Positions 23,891-34,495 of a stretch of 64,000 nucleotides of DNA are shown piece by piece. The stretch is from NCBI RefSeq assembly GCF_000801105.2, contig NC_079514.1:18640293-18704292 (forward strand). The letters are read 5' to 3'. Both the position numbers and the translations under genes were made by a program. The notes beneath the pieces are model-generated. The model was not told where the DNA came from, searched no databases, and saw only the letters and a list, made by a program, of their open reading frames with translations. The stretch is from Raphanus sativus. Lineage: Eukaryota > Streptophyta > Magnoliopsida > Brassicales > Brassicaceae. Within the stretch, counting starts at the first letter, position 1. Every line of letters starts with the position of its first letter.

Positions 23891-25624
23891 CTAGTGGTTT
23901 TCCGGCGCTACGCGCCGGGTGTATATGTTTTATTCTTACATGAATTTATAATTTATTATATGATCTTAGTAAAGAAAATATGTTAAAAATTTGAAAATGA
24001 AAATATGTTAAAAGAAAATGATATTTTTCTAATATTTTTGATAGTGGTTAACGAACGTAGTATATTACTTTGTTTGAAATTGTTTAGTTCAAAGAGAAAT
24101 AACATAAGTGGCTGTTACTAATTGATTTAATAAAAATAGAATAAAAAGCTGATAGTCGTAACAAAGTTAATTTAGTTAGAAATAAAGCAAAATTGACATT
24201 TATTTAGAGAACATACTTATATTATTAATTATTAGAATACTTATGACCTATTAAACTTGTACTAATATATTTAGTTCAGAGAATAGAAAGATAGAATAAG
24301 TTTCATATTTTATAAATTTTATAAAAAAAATAAGGGTGAAGTATCAATTTTTGGTAAACTAATTGATGAGTATTAATATATACTTTTCAGATTACCACGT
24401 TTATTTTTTAAATATGGAGGTGCGAGTTGTATGTGTTAGTTTAGTTTGAAGGCCTCTAAAAATATGTATTTTAAAATAAGAAACATAAATTTATTTTCTA
24501 TATTAATTTTGTTATAATGGAAGATTATGTCCGTCTGTTAACGAAATTCTTGTTTGTCTACCCTTATTTGCAAATATCAACGAATCTTGATAAATTTAAA
24601 TATATTTTTTTAGCTAAAAAATATAAATGTTTGGTAAACTCCTCTATTTAATGGACAAATTCTGTTTTAACCGGAGTGGAACATTTCACCAAATCTTCTT
24701 ACCTTTCCATCAAGCAACAACATATCAACCCCAACAGCTTGCCTCTTTCTTAACATTTCAGGCTTGCCAAAATTGTTGTATCCTAGTCTTAACAACATCT
24801 CTATACCGGCTTGTCTTTAACTCTGAACAATGAAACTGGGACTTCGACATGATCTGAAATGGAAAAAATAAAGGGATTTCCACCCGAGCTCTCACACCGT
24901 CTATACATAGGCAATGAAGCTAAGGAAGCATGAATTAAATAAATATTCAATATGAGAGAGTGGGATGAGTGGGGTGAGTGGGATTTCTGGATTCATGAAC
25001 GGTTACGTCGATTGTGTTAAAGAAGAAGAATCGTAGAGGTCCTATTCTCCATCGTCAACATCAAATTCTAAGAAACCCTGTGAAGCAATGTTTTGAAATT
25101 TGATTCGGATACTAAACCAGACGATTTACCGGGTCGTTGGGTCAAATGATCAACCGCTGATTAATATGAATTAAATTTATTATATAATAATATATTAGCA
25201 ATGAAAATAAATATATAAAAACTAAAGTTAATATTTTAAAATGTTTTTTAAACATCAAAATAATAGTTTTATAAAATACTACAATTCCATCAAATATTTT
25301 TTCTTTGGTTCTTAAATTTTGGATTTTTTACAAAACCTAAATCCGATTAATATGAATTAAATTTTGCTGACAAAAAAAAATCTGATTTACATTGGGTCAC
25401 CAAATCTAGCGGTTCAACCGCGGATCCGGATCAGATTCAAAACACTGTTATAAACTCGTGGACATTTATGAAAAAAAGTTTAAAAATTCAACGCCTTTCA
25501 CAATTAACACCAATTAAAATCCATTAAATATAAATTGAGAAAATGTTTTAATGGTTAAAGAAAATACCACATGGCATTTTTCTCCCCAAGGAGATAAAAA
25601 AGCCTACTTTATATATAAAGAAGA
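23891..25624 (-). mobile_element. Non-autonomous Helitron
   Basis: On the minus strand it starts TCTTCTTTATATATAAAG at 25624 (preceded by A). It ends with the hairpin CCCGGCGCGTAGCGCCGG, then AAAACCACTAG followed by T, with CTAG at 23891-23894. The interior is AT-rich with no Rep/helicase. A GC-richer patch at 24640-25100 may be captured sequence, but I cannot name it. Confidence 0.7.
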
Positions 25625-25899
25625 TTAACAATGTCATCGTTTTTTAGAGTGATTGTAGTGACGACAAATATACAAATCATTTGGTAAATAATATATATGG
25701 GATATACCTGAGTTTTTGGCTCTCCACAACATCCGAATGTTTTCACAGCTTGGCTCTTACTGGCGGTGATTAATTGGGAAACATCAACAATTATAATTTA
25801 TTTAAATAAGAATAACAAAAAGTTAAAGTTAATCATTAGTTTGTAATTATTTTTTGTAAATGATTAGTTTTGGTTTTGAATTATGAAACTCTCTCTTTA

Positions 25900-26203
25900 G
25901 GGCAATTCTCTTAAATAGTTTTTTTTTAAAAGTTTTTTCTCACAAAAATAACCCTCAAAAAATAAAATGATCAAAAATAACATCTTTATTTTTTCAGTTT
26001 CAAAAAAAAAAAACATCTTTATTTTTTGAAATTTGAAACACTACCTCTAAACCCATCATTTAACTCTAAATCCTAAGTTGTAGATTAGTTAACTCAAGGT
26101 TATAAATGCATATTTACCTTTTAATAAAAAAAATTGGTCATTTTTTCCTTAAAAAAACTATTTTGTGAAAATAAATTAAAAATGGTTATCTAAAAGAATT
26201 TAA
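25900..26203. mobile_element. Mutator-type MITE (GGGCAATTCTC family)
   Basis: The left end is GGGCAATTCTCTTAAATAG. The right end, read on the other strand, is CTTAAATTCTTTTAGATAAC. Both lead into CACAAAA and then AATAA/AATAG words. It belongs to the same family as the element at 53994-54294. The target duplication is not clear here. Confidence 0.5.
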
Positions 26204-26665
26204 GAAAAAGTAAACAACTTAGCATCTCGATGTTGTATCTAGTCGTAAATAATAACTACAAAAACAAACAATATTTTGATGCAACATCCAAATGTTGTAT
26301 TCAGATAGCTACATTTAAATGTTGCACCAAATACAAAACGAATATGACCGTAATTTTTAGGTTACAAGTGGATTGTCAATTTTTGGAATATAATAAAGTG
26401 GAATATCTATTCCATCCTTTCCACAAATTTGTTTACCATTTATCATGAATGAAATTGAATGTTTATTCCATCAATTCCAAAGAAAATCGACATAATCTAA
26501 AAGAAAAATCATTCCATCTGATGTCAAAAAAAAAATCATTCCATCACAATTTTGATCATGCATAAATAAGAATGAAATGTATTCCATTTTCTCCTTATTC
26601 CATTCCTTTTATTTCATTTCTTTTTATCCCACAAATGTCATTTTATATGTACTAGTTACAACCTT

Positions 26666-27130
26666 ATTACGAGGCTGAACTCAACTTGGGGTTTTCCAGA
26701 TTTTCGTTGCAACATTTAGTAAGTTGGGTTTCAGACAATATGACAGTGCAACTAAATCAATACTGGAGGATATTCTTATATTTTTTGGACATAATGTTTA
26801 ATATAGTCTCATATTTTTTTATTGTCGTAAGCTTTTCTGCTTGATCAACAGAAAAACTATTGCTACATTTTGCGGTCAAATGCATGTGAAAGGCCCACCT
26901 TAGTGTACTCATTATTTACATGTACCAATCAGGTTCATCTTTGGGCCCGAAATTAGCTTCATTTTTAAAATATTGAAAAATATTCTTTTATTTTAATATT
27001 AGATGCGGACGAGTATGTGTGGTTTATATGTCCACACTGGTTAAAATGCTCCTCGAAACTGTCAGTTCGACCAACATAACGATGTAGTTATAATAATACA
27101 AACTTGCTTAACTTCAATACATGAACTCAT
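26666..27130 (+). repeat. Diverged copy B of the CBP20 3' segment
   Basis: It matches 21688-21960 in order: GAGGCTGAACTCAACTTGG, TTTTCCAGATTTTCGTTGCA, GGTTTCAGACAATATGA, GTGAAAGGCCCAC, TTCGACCAACATAACGA, ACTTGCTTAACTTCAATACA. Two insertions of AT-rich DNA (about 26745-26815 and 26905-27030) make it longer. No CBP20 coding sequence accompanies it. Confidence 0.8.
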
Positions 27131-27309
27131 TTAGCCCTTTTCAAAAAAAAAAAAATACATGAACTCTTTTTTTTTCTTGCCGACTACATGAACTCTTTCA
27201 GAAGAACACATATGACAACAAGGATTTATTTATCTTCCTTGTAAAAATACTTATAAAGATACCCAAAAAAGTAAAGTCAACAATTGTAATTTCGACGAAT
27301 TTTGTTCGC

Positions 27310-29398
27310 TCAAGGAAGAGGAGGAACATTTGAAACGCCTTGACGTTGTAACTCCGTCATGACGCCATCAACTGACGGTGGATTCAGTCCCAGAGGAAGA
27401 GGTAGCCACGGCTTTGTTATAACGTCTCCTATAGCGGCGTCTATGCTCTCATTAGACTGCACACCGATCAAAGTCAATTGGAGATAAGCACTAAATAATG
27501 AGAGAACGATATCAAAATTAAAGTTATTCAAAAACTTTTTGGATTATTTCAGAATTAAAAGTAAGACAAATAAATAAAGGTGGACTCACGGGATGAATGT
27601 CGATGGGAGGATTAGTGGGGCCTAATTGTCTTGTAGGAACACCAATGCTTGAATTATTCGATGAAGCCATACCATATCCCTACACGTATTTACATATAAA
27701 ACTCTAATTAAAATTTAACAATTTTTTCATAAATTCATGCTGCATGTATAACTTATAGCTCTCAGTCTGATTAGTAATCCGCACAAAAAGAGTTTATAGC
27801 AAATGAATAGTATAAATATAGTACTTAAGTTAGATAACATGTTTTCTATTATATATATATAACTGGAAAATCATTTGTTAAAGTTAAACACATCAAGAGT
27901 CAAAATTTGAGACTTTAGAATGCTTAAAGATAGTATAATCATATTTTTCTAGACGTAAAAAGTGTGGTAATAGTTAACTAATCTAAGCTTTCTTACCTTT
28001 TAATTTTGTCATTTCCTGTTAATTATTGTTTTCAAATTATTTATCACAGTTCAACCGTGCAGGCAATCAAAATCCACCATATTTACGTATCAATGAGCTT
28101 ATACTGTGGAATGGTGTACAAAAAACAAACGAACATATACCTGTGGATAGAGTGGTCGTAGGTGCCAATATGGCGGTTGACCTGGCCAACACGACGGAGC
28201 TACTGCAACAGCCGGAGGAATTGGAAACGTCCGATGAGGAGACGATGATGGATTGTTAGGCTTGTGTTTAGGCCACGTAGGATGACCCCACACGTGCAAA
28301 GGCCTGAAGTGGCCCTGATGTAACGGTGTCACATGTGGTGGATAGCCTAAGGCAGGATGAGCCATACTTAGCTTTTCTCCTTCAGGCACTGCCACTGTGG
28401 CATGCCGTCGGAGGTTCCAGCTCGCAGCTTCTGCTTCACGGGCTAGTAAATGCTTTCGATGTGACCTATATTTCTACCATTACAAGATAGACACACAAAA
28501 TTAATACTTTTATGGTTGATGTAAATTTATCTCGTTTAAATGGATAATTTAAATAGTTTTTAAATAATTAATCATAATATGGATCTTGATAGGTTAAAGA
28601 ATATAGCTCTAGATTAATTGATGTAGAACTTATTAGGCTTTTGATTTATTAGACTGTATAAAATACCTGGAGATGGCTAGCTACGTTGTGACGATTGAGT
28701 GATTTGACATTCATAATCTCCAAAATCCGTGACGGCACCGCCTTATCCACCCCTAATTTTTCCACCGCTTGTACAAAATTCCGGTGTAACTCCGGCGTCC
28801 AGTCCACCTGGTTTTCCGATACATCTAATATTTAGACTACTCATATTAAAAACAAACTTATTTATTTTATTATGACAACTATGATTTATTTTTCCAAAAA
28901 AAAAGAAAGACAAACTATGATTTGTTATGAATATTATGTATACATAAACTTTTTTTTTTGGTTACATAAACTTACCTTTGGTTTTTTCTTAATTCCGGTG
29001 TCGTTGGAAAAACAACCTTTAATTTTCTTCCCTTTGCGTTTGCCTTGACGCACCGTTTTGTCCAAACTAGCACCACCTTCAGGCTTACACCGGCCACCGT
29101 CTCTCTCAGATGTCTCCGACGCCGCCGAAGTGTTTCCCTCCATTTCTTGGTCTTCATCTCTTCCGCTGCCGGAATATTCCCCGAGAACATCCGAATCAAT
29201 CTCCAGGTCAGGCAAAACATCATCTCCATTGAACTCAATGAAAAGGTCGTCGTAGAAATCGATTCCTTCAAGAACGTCGAGACTTCCTTCGGCCGCAGTG
29301 AAGTCCGGCAAGCCGTCCGTCGTAAAATCTGCGAAATCTGCCGCCATGTAATGATCCCTTGAGGCGGTGTTGGCGACAAGTGGCGACACAGTTAACAT
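27310..29398 (-). CDS. GLK2: GOLDEN2-LIKE transcription factor (GLK2)
   Basis: GARP-family transcription factor that activates photosynthesis and chlorophyll-biosynthesis genes and drives chloroplast development in the nucleus. Five coding exons on the minus strand: 28976-29398, 28667-28807, 28141-28473, 27590-27679 and 27310-27456, total 1,134 nt, 377 aa, all GT-AG and in frame. Exon 1 gives an acidic N-terminus ([18 protein letters not shown]) and then a basic tract. Exon 2 encodes the GARP DNA-binding domain ([20 protein letters not shown] to [10 protein letters not shown]), continued by KYRSHRKH in exon 3. Exon 3 also has the GLK hallmark AREAEAASW and a Pro/His-rich region. Exons 4-5 carry the C-terminal GCT box ending [18 protein letters not shown]. 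Length is near that of Arabidopsis GLK2. It looks intact. Opposite-strand frames over exons 1 and 3 are shadows. Confidence 0.96.
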
Positions 29399-29911
29399 CG
29401 AATCAAGAAAATGAAAAACTCAAGATTCGAAAATTTAGAGAGAGAACAAGAGTGAGACAGTGGAGTAGTAATATGTGTGTACATCTATATATTATTGTCG
29501 TGTGTCTGTATAGATATAGATAGTACCAAGGTTTGTCAAAATCTTTAGATGCCATATTGTCGTATATATGTGTTGCTGACGCTGACATGAGAAAACTTGT
29601 GGTTGAGAGATAAGACAGAGAGATTTTTTCCCTTTCTTGTAAATTTAAAGTCTAATAATAAATCTTTAAAAGTTCAAAAAATGAACTGTAGATAAATCAT
29701 GTAATATTATAAAAGATTTGTAACCTTTTAAAACTTTAGAATATGATGTTATGTCCATTTTCATCAATATTTTCATTCCAAATCATTATGAAATTCTATA
29801 ATTTGTGCTTGACTTTTTTCCTTGCAACAACCTGTATTTAAAATTACACTTGTTAGCTAAAGGAATTGGCTACGGTTATCTATCTTCGAGAATTGTCATG
29901 TATAAGTATAA
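29399..29911 (-). promoter_or_regulatory. GLK2 leader and promoter region
   Basis: A purine/pyrimidine-biased leader (29399-29470 contains GAGAGAGAACAAGAGTGAGA on the plus strand) precedes the ATG on the minus strand. TATA-like sequence lies near 29485-29520. The promoter space is bounded at 29912 by a Helitron end, so the nearest mobile element is about 500 bp from the start codon. Confidence 0.4.
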
Positions 29912-29989
29912 CTAGGATTAAACCCGCCCTACATGCGGGTAATAATTAATTTAAATATATTAAAATGTTTAAATTTTTTTTTCTGAAAA

Positions 29990-31410
29990 TAAAATTTTTA
30001 TCACGTCAAATTTATATATTTATTTTACAAATCATAAATTTAATTAACTGTTAGAATCATAAAAATATATATTTTTAAGTTTGTTTTAGTTTAGCTTATA
30101 TCGATATGTCACATTGTTACTTTAAAAAAAGAAACATATAACTAATAGCTAAATATAATGTTAAATTTTCTAAATTTCCATTCACTTTTATACACAATTA
30201 CACACAAAAAGTAAAAATATATTATCATAAACTAAGTTTGTTATCATTTGCTTTGTTATGAAAACTCGTCATCTGTCGACTCGAAAAAATCCTTTCTTTT
30301 CTCTAAGAACAAATCATTTTCTCTGCTCTAATGTACGTTGTCTCTTGAAAATTTTCGCGAAAAAACTCTAGTTTCACAATCAGATTTTGAATTGTTAGTT
30401 GTGTCAAAAAAGATCTTTTTGAGTGATTTAGAGACTTAAAGATAAAAAATATTGATTCAGAGAAAAATAGTGAGTTAGAGAAGAGTAGTAAGTCGTTTCA
30501 AATGGTTTCAGCGCATGTTTGCTCTTCTCCTTAACCTTTCTTCTTACTCTCAAGTTTGATCATGTTCTTTTTCAATCATGGTAGTGAGTTTCTTTATTTC
30601 TTTTTCGTATTTGCTGCCTTGACTTCTCTTTTGTATAGTCAAAATTGGGATAATTGTTCGAATCAGTTAATGTGTTTTTTTGATATTGAGTTTTGACTAA
30701 ATTTATTTTGGGTACAAACTATAAAAATTGGATCCTTGTGTGTTTAACGATTTCTAAAGTAGAATCATTTATCATCATTTGACTTTGTCTTCTGCGGATT
30801 TATATTTACACCATTGTGGTCGTTTCTTGTTGTGATTTCATCTCTTCTCATCTTCACATTCTCTCTTTTTTCATCTTTTTCATATCTTCTTCTCTTTCCG
30901 TATATTTCTTCATTAGTGTGATTTTATTATTTTTCGTTAAAAGTTACACGTCAAGTTTATCTATTTATTTTATAAATCATAAACTTAGTTAGCTAAACAG
31001 AATCTAATTATTTAACAAATTAAATTACACCATAAAATATAATTCTTCTTTCAAGTTTGGTCTAATTTAGCTTCTAACGATGTCACCTCGATTATTTTTA
31101 GCAAAGAAACATTTAACTAATAGTTGTAGCTTTAATCTAAATCTAATGTTAAATTTTTTTAAAATGTCATTCTTTTTTATACACAGTCACACACAAAAAA
31201 TAAAAAGATATTATCGTAATTAAGCTTATCATCATCTGCTTTTATCGTGAAAACTCATCATCTTTTGACTAAAAAAAACAGTTTTTTCTCCAAAAATAAA
31301 TTAATTTTCTTCTTTTATGTATTTGCCTCGTGAAAATTTCCGCGAAAAATCTCCGGTTCACATAATCAGTTTTGAATTGTGAGCTGTGTCAAAAGGGTCT
31401 CTCTGATTGA
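29990..31410. repeat. Diverged direct duplication of about 450 bp inside the Helitron
   Basis: The two copies, about 940 bp apart, share in order CACGTCAAATTTAT / CACGTCAAGTTTAT, ATTTATTTTACAAATCATAAA, CACACAAAAAGTAAAA / CACACAAAAAATAAAA, TGAAAACTCGTCATC / TGAAAACTCATCATC, and TTTTGAATTGTTAGTTGTGT / TTTTGAATTGTGAGCTGTGT. The DNA between them (30440-30945) is unrelated and pyrimidine-rich. Confidence 0.7.
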
Positions 31411-32349
31411 TAATATGACGAACAAAATCATCATATATTTTGACTCTAACATTCATACTTTCAGCCCACATGCATGTGAATAAACAATAAAAATTACTAA
31501 TAGCTAATAATATGAAATGTTGCTTAGTAATTGAGGAAAAATGACATTAAACTAAAAAAGATGCTATAAGACAGACAAATAATGAAAACCTTAATTTTTC
31601 TCGCTCTTAAATTCATATTATGTATATTTTTCTTCTATTATTGAATTTATGTTCTTTTAATTTTCTGACATTTAAATGATATTAACATGATATTATAAAC
31701 ATTAAATATAATATAATTTTGAAATTTATATTATCTCTTCTTATAAAACATAAATTTAATGTTTTCCATTTTATTGTGTCGTATTAACAAAAATATGTTT
31801 TCATCCTAAATTGAAAATTCAGATATAAGAAGAATATACATTAATGCTTTTCATGTGAATTTTGAAATTTATATTTTAACATAAATTTACTATTTTATCT
31901 GTGTATAAATTTTGAGAGTTATTAAATTATTTATCAATAATTTGTATGTACTTAAAAATATTTATGAAAGATTAATTAAATTTATTAATAAATATATACG
32001 AAATAATATGTTCTAGTAGATCAATATATATATGTAACCAAAATATGTTTTATCTGAAGTTCAATTTTCCAAGTGATTTTTTTTAACGAATTATATGTTT
32101 CATATTAAAAACTTACTATTGGATATGTTTGATAAAAATTGTCATCAATTATAAATATATTTTTATACTGTTCATTCACGAATATGTTTAGGTGTTTTGA
32201 TTTTATTCCACGTCGTATTTTTTGTTTTCAGTTTGGCTCTGGTTCGGTTATGATTTTTGGTTGTCGCTTCAAAAAATATAAAAATCGTTCAGTTATATAT
32301 TTACTTATTAATATTATTTTACTTATTTATTATATACATATTATTTATT

Positions 32350-33990
32350 ATTTTTCGAAATTATATATTTGGTAATCTTACATATGTTTAATGTAGTATT
32401 TCCTTTTCTAATGTTGTATATTTACATATTATTTATTATTTTCAAAATTATATATATCATGGTAATCTTACATATGTTTAATGTAATATTTCCGTTTTTA
32501 ATTTTTTATATTTACATATTATTTATTATTTTCGAAATTATATATATATATGGTAATCTTACACATGTTTAATTTTCCATTTCTAATGTTGTATATTTAC
32601 ATATTATTTATTATTTTCAAAATTATATATATCATGGTAATCTTACATATGTTTAATTTAGAATTTCCATTTATATTTTTTATATTTACATATTATTTAT
32701 TATTTTCGAAATTATATTTACAGTTTAAGATAGATGTTTAATATTTAATGTACTTTTCTATTTTTAAATTGTGTATTTTATATTTTAAGATAGATGTTTG
32801 ATGCTTAATGTATTTTTCCATTTTAAATATTGTATATTTACTTATTAATATTATTTTTACATATTAATTATTATATAAATATTATTTATTATTTTCGAAA
32901 TTATATATATATGGTAATCTTGCATATGTTTTAATGTAGTATTTCCATTGCTAATGTTGTATATTTACATACTATTTATTATTTTAAAAATTATATATAT
33001 CATGGTAATCTTACATATGTTTAATGTAATATTTCCATTTTTAATTTTTTATATTTACATATTATTTATTATTTTCGAAATTATATATATGGTAATCTTA
33101 CATATGTTTAATTTTCCATTTATAATGTTTTATATTTACATATTATTTATTATTTTCAAAATTATATATATCATGGTAATTTTACATATGTTTAATTTTG
33201 TATTTCCATTTATAATTTTTTATATTTACATATTATTTATTATTTTCGAAATTATATTTAAAGTTTAAGATAGATGTTTAACATTTAATGTACTTTTTCT
33301 ATTTTTTTTAGATTGTGTATTTTATATTTTAAGATATATGTTTAATGCTTAATGTATTTTTTTCCATTTTTAATATTGTATATTTTTTTATTAATATTAT
33401 TTTTACATATTATTTATTAGTTTCGAGATTATATATATGGTAATCTTGCATATGTTTAATTTAGTATTTCCATTTCTAATGTTGTATATTTACATATGAT
33501 TTATTATTTTCAAAATTATATATATCATGGTAATCTTACATATGTTTAATATAATATTTCCATTTTTAATTTTGTATATTTACATATTATTTATTATTTT
33601 CGAAATTATATATATATATATATATATATGGTAATCTTACATATGTTTAATTTTCCATTTCTAATGTTGTATATTTACATATTATTTATTATTTTCAAAA
33701 TTATATATATCATGGTAATCTTACATATGTTTAATTTAGTATTTCCATTTATAATTTTTTATAATTACATATTATTTATTATTTTCGAAATTATATATAT
33801 GGTAATCTTGCATATGTTTAATTTAGTATTTCCATTTATAATTTTGTTTATTTACATATTATTTATTATTTTCAAAATTATAGATATCATGGTAATCTTA
33901 GATATGTTTAATTTAGTATTTCCATTTATAATTTTGTGTACTTATATAATATTTATTATTTTCGAAATTATATTTATCAGTAATATTAAA
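32350..33990. repeat. AT-rich higher-order tandem array
   Basis: Monomers of about 90 bp carry GGTAATCTTACATATGTTTA and TATTTACATATTATTTATTA. They alternate between a TTTTCGAAATTATAT type and a TTTTCAAAATTATATATATC type with ATGG following. Groups of four monomers plus a spacer (GTTTAAGATAGATGTTTAA) form a higher-order unit of about 530-540 bp, present about three times (near 32350, 32890 and 33420). Repetitive hydrophobic open frames here (MVILHMFN...) come from the repeat, not from genes. Confidence 0.85.
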
Positions 33991-34152
33991 ATGTAAAACT
34001 ATATATTTTATCAATATTTCGAAAAATGTAAAACTAAACATAATAAGGTAATAATATTAGTCATGTCACATGGCTTTTTTTTAAGAGAGTCTATACAATG
34101 ATGTGGACGCTGTCTTGAGCCTCAAAAGCTCACTTTTATTAGTAGAGATTAA

Positions 34153-34311
34153 TCTATCTTATTAAAGTAGAAGTACTTTAAGCTTTTGTTTGGAAACATA
34201 GATAATAGTAAAAAAAAATATAATGTTGTTTGGATAAATAGATAGTAGTTCATTAAGAAAAATAATAATTGTCTTAATTTGAATCATAAATTATTATGGG
34301 CCAAAGTACAA
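34153..34311 (+). mobile_element. Helitron-like 5' end, interrupted
   Basis: Begins TCTATCTTATTAAAGTAGAA, a Helitron-type 5' start preceded by A. It is directed away from the neighbouring Helitron, whose 5' end is at 34148; only TTAA separates them. No matching 3' end is assigned. Another Helitron starts inside it at 34312, so the rest may lie beyond 36092 or be lost. Confidence 0.45.
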
Positions 34312-34464
34312 TCTATTATATTAAAAGAGAAGTCATGACTTCTAATTCATGTGTGATTTTCTAAAAAATGGACTATCTACTAGACTTGGTCACACTACAT
34401 TTTTAATCATTATTAATCTTTGAACTACTTTAATCATAATATCTTTTCATTTAAATTTTAAATA

Positions 34465-34495
<31 letters not shown>

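Larger units (their letters stand above)
29912..34148 (-). mobile_element. 4.2 kb non-autonomous Helitron with internal tandem arrays
   Basis: On the minus strand it starts TCTCTACTAATAAAAGTG at 34148 (preceded by A). It ends ACCCGCATGTAGGGCGGGT, then TTAATCCTAG followed by T, with CTAG at 29912-29915. Hairpin, CTAG and A/T insertion site fit Helitrons. No RepHel is coded. Internal parts are a diverged direct duplication (about 29990-30440 and 30945-31410) and the AT-rich tandem array at 32350-33990. Confidence 0.7.

Noticed and set aside
27310..27531. Separate 73-codon gene starting MNNFNFDIV
   Set aside because: Its first 24 codons are intron sequence; the rest is the last GLK2 exon (27310-27456).
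28026..29362. Plus-strand frames of 77 and 105 codons over GLK2
   Set aside because: They are antisense to GLK2 exons 3 and 1, which have clear GARP-family content and correct splice sites.
32369..33996. Repetitive hydrophobic ORFs (MVILHMFN... repeats) on the plus strand
   Set aside because: They follow the tandem repeat period and AT bias; every monomer yields the same peptide. No start context, introns or homologues are apparent.
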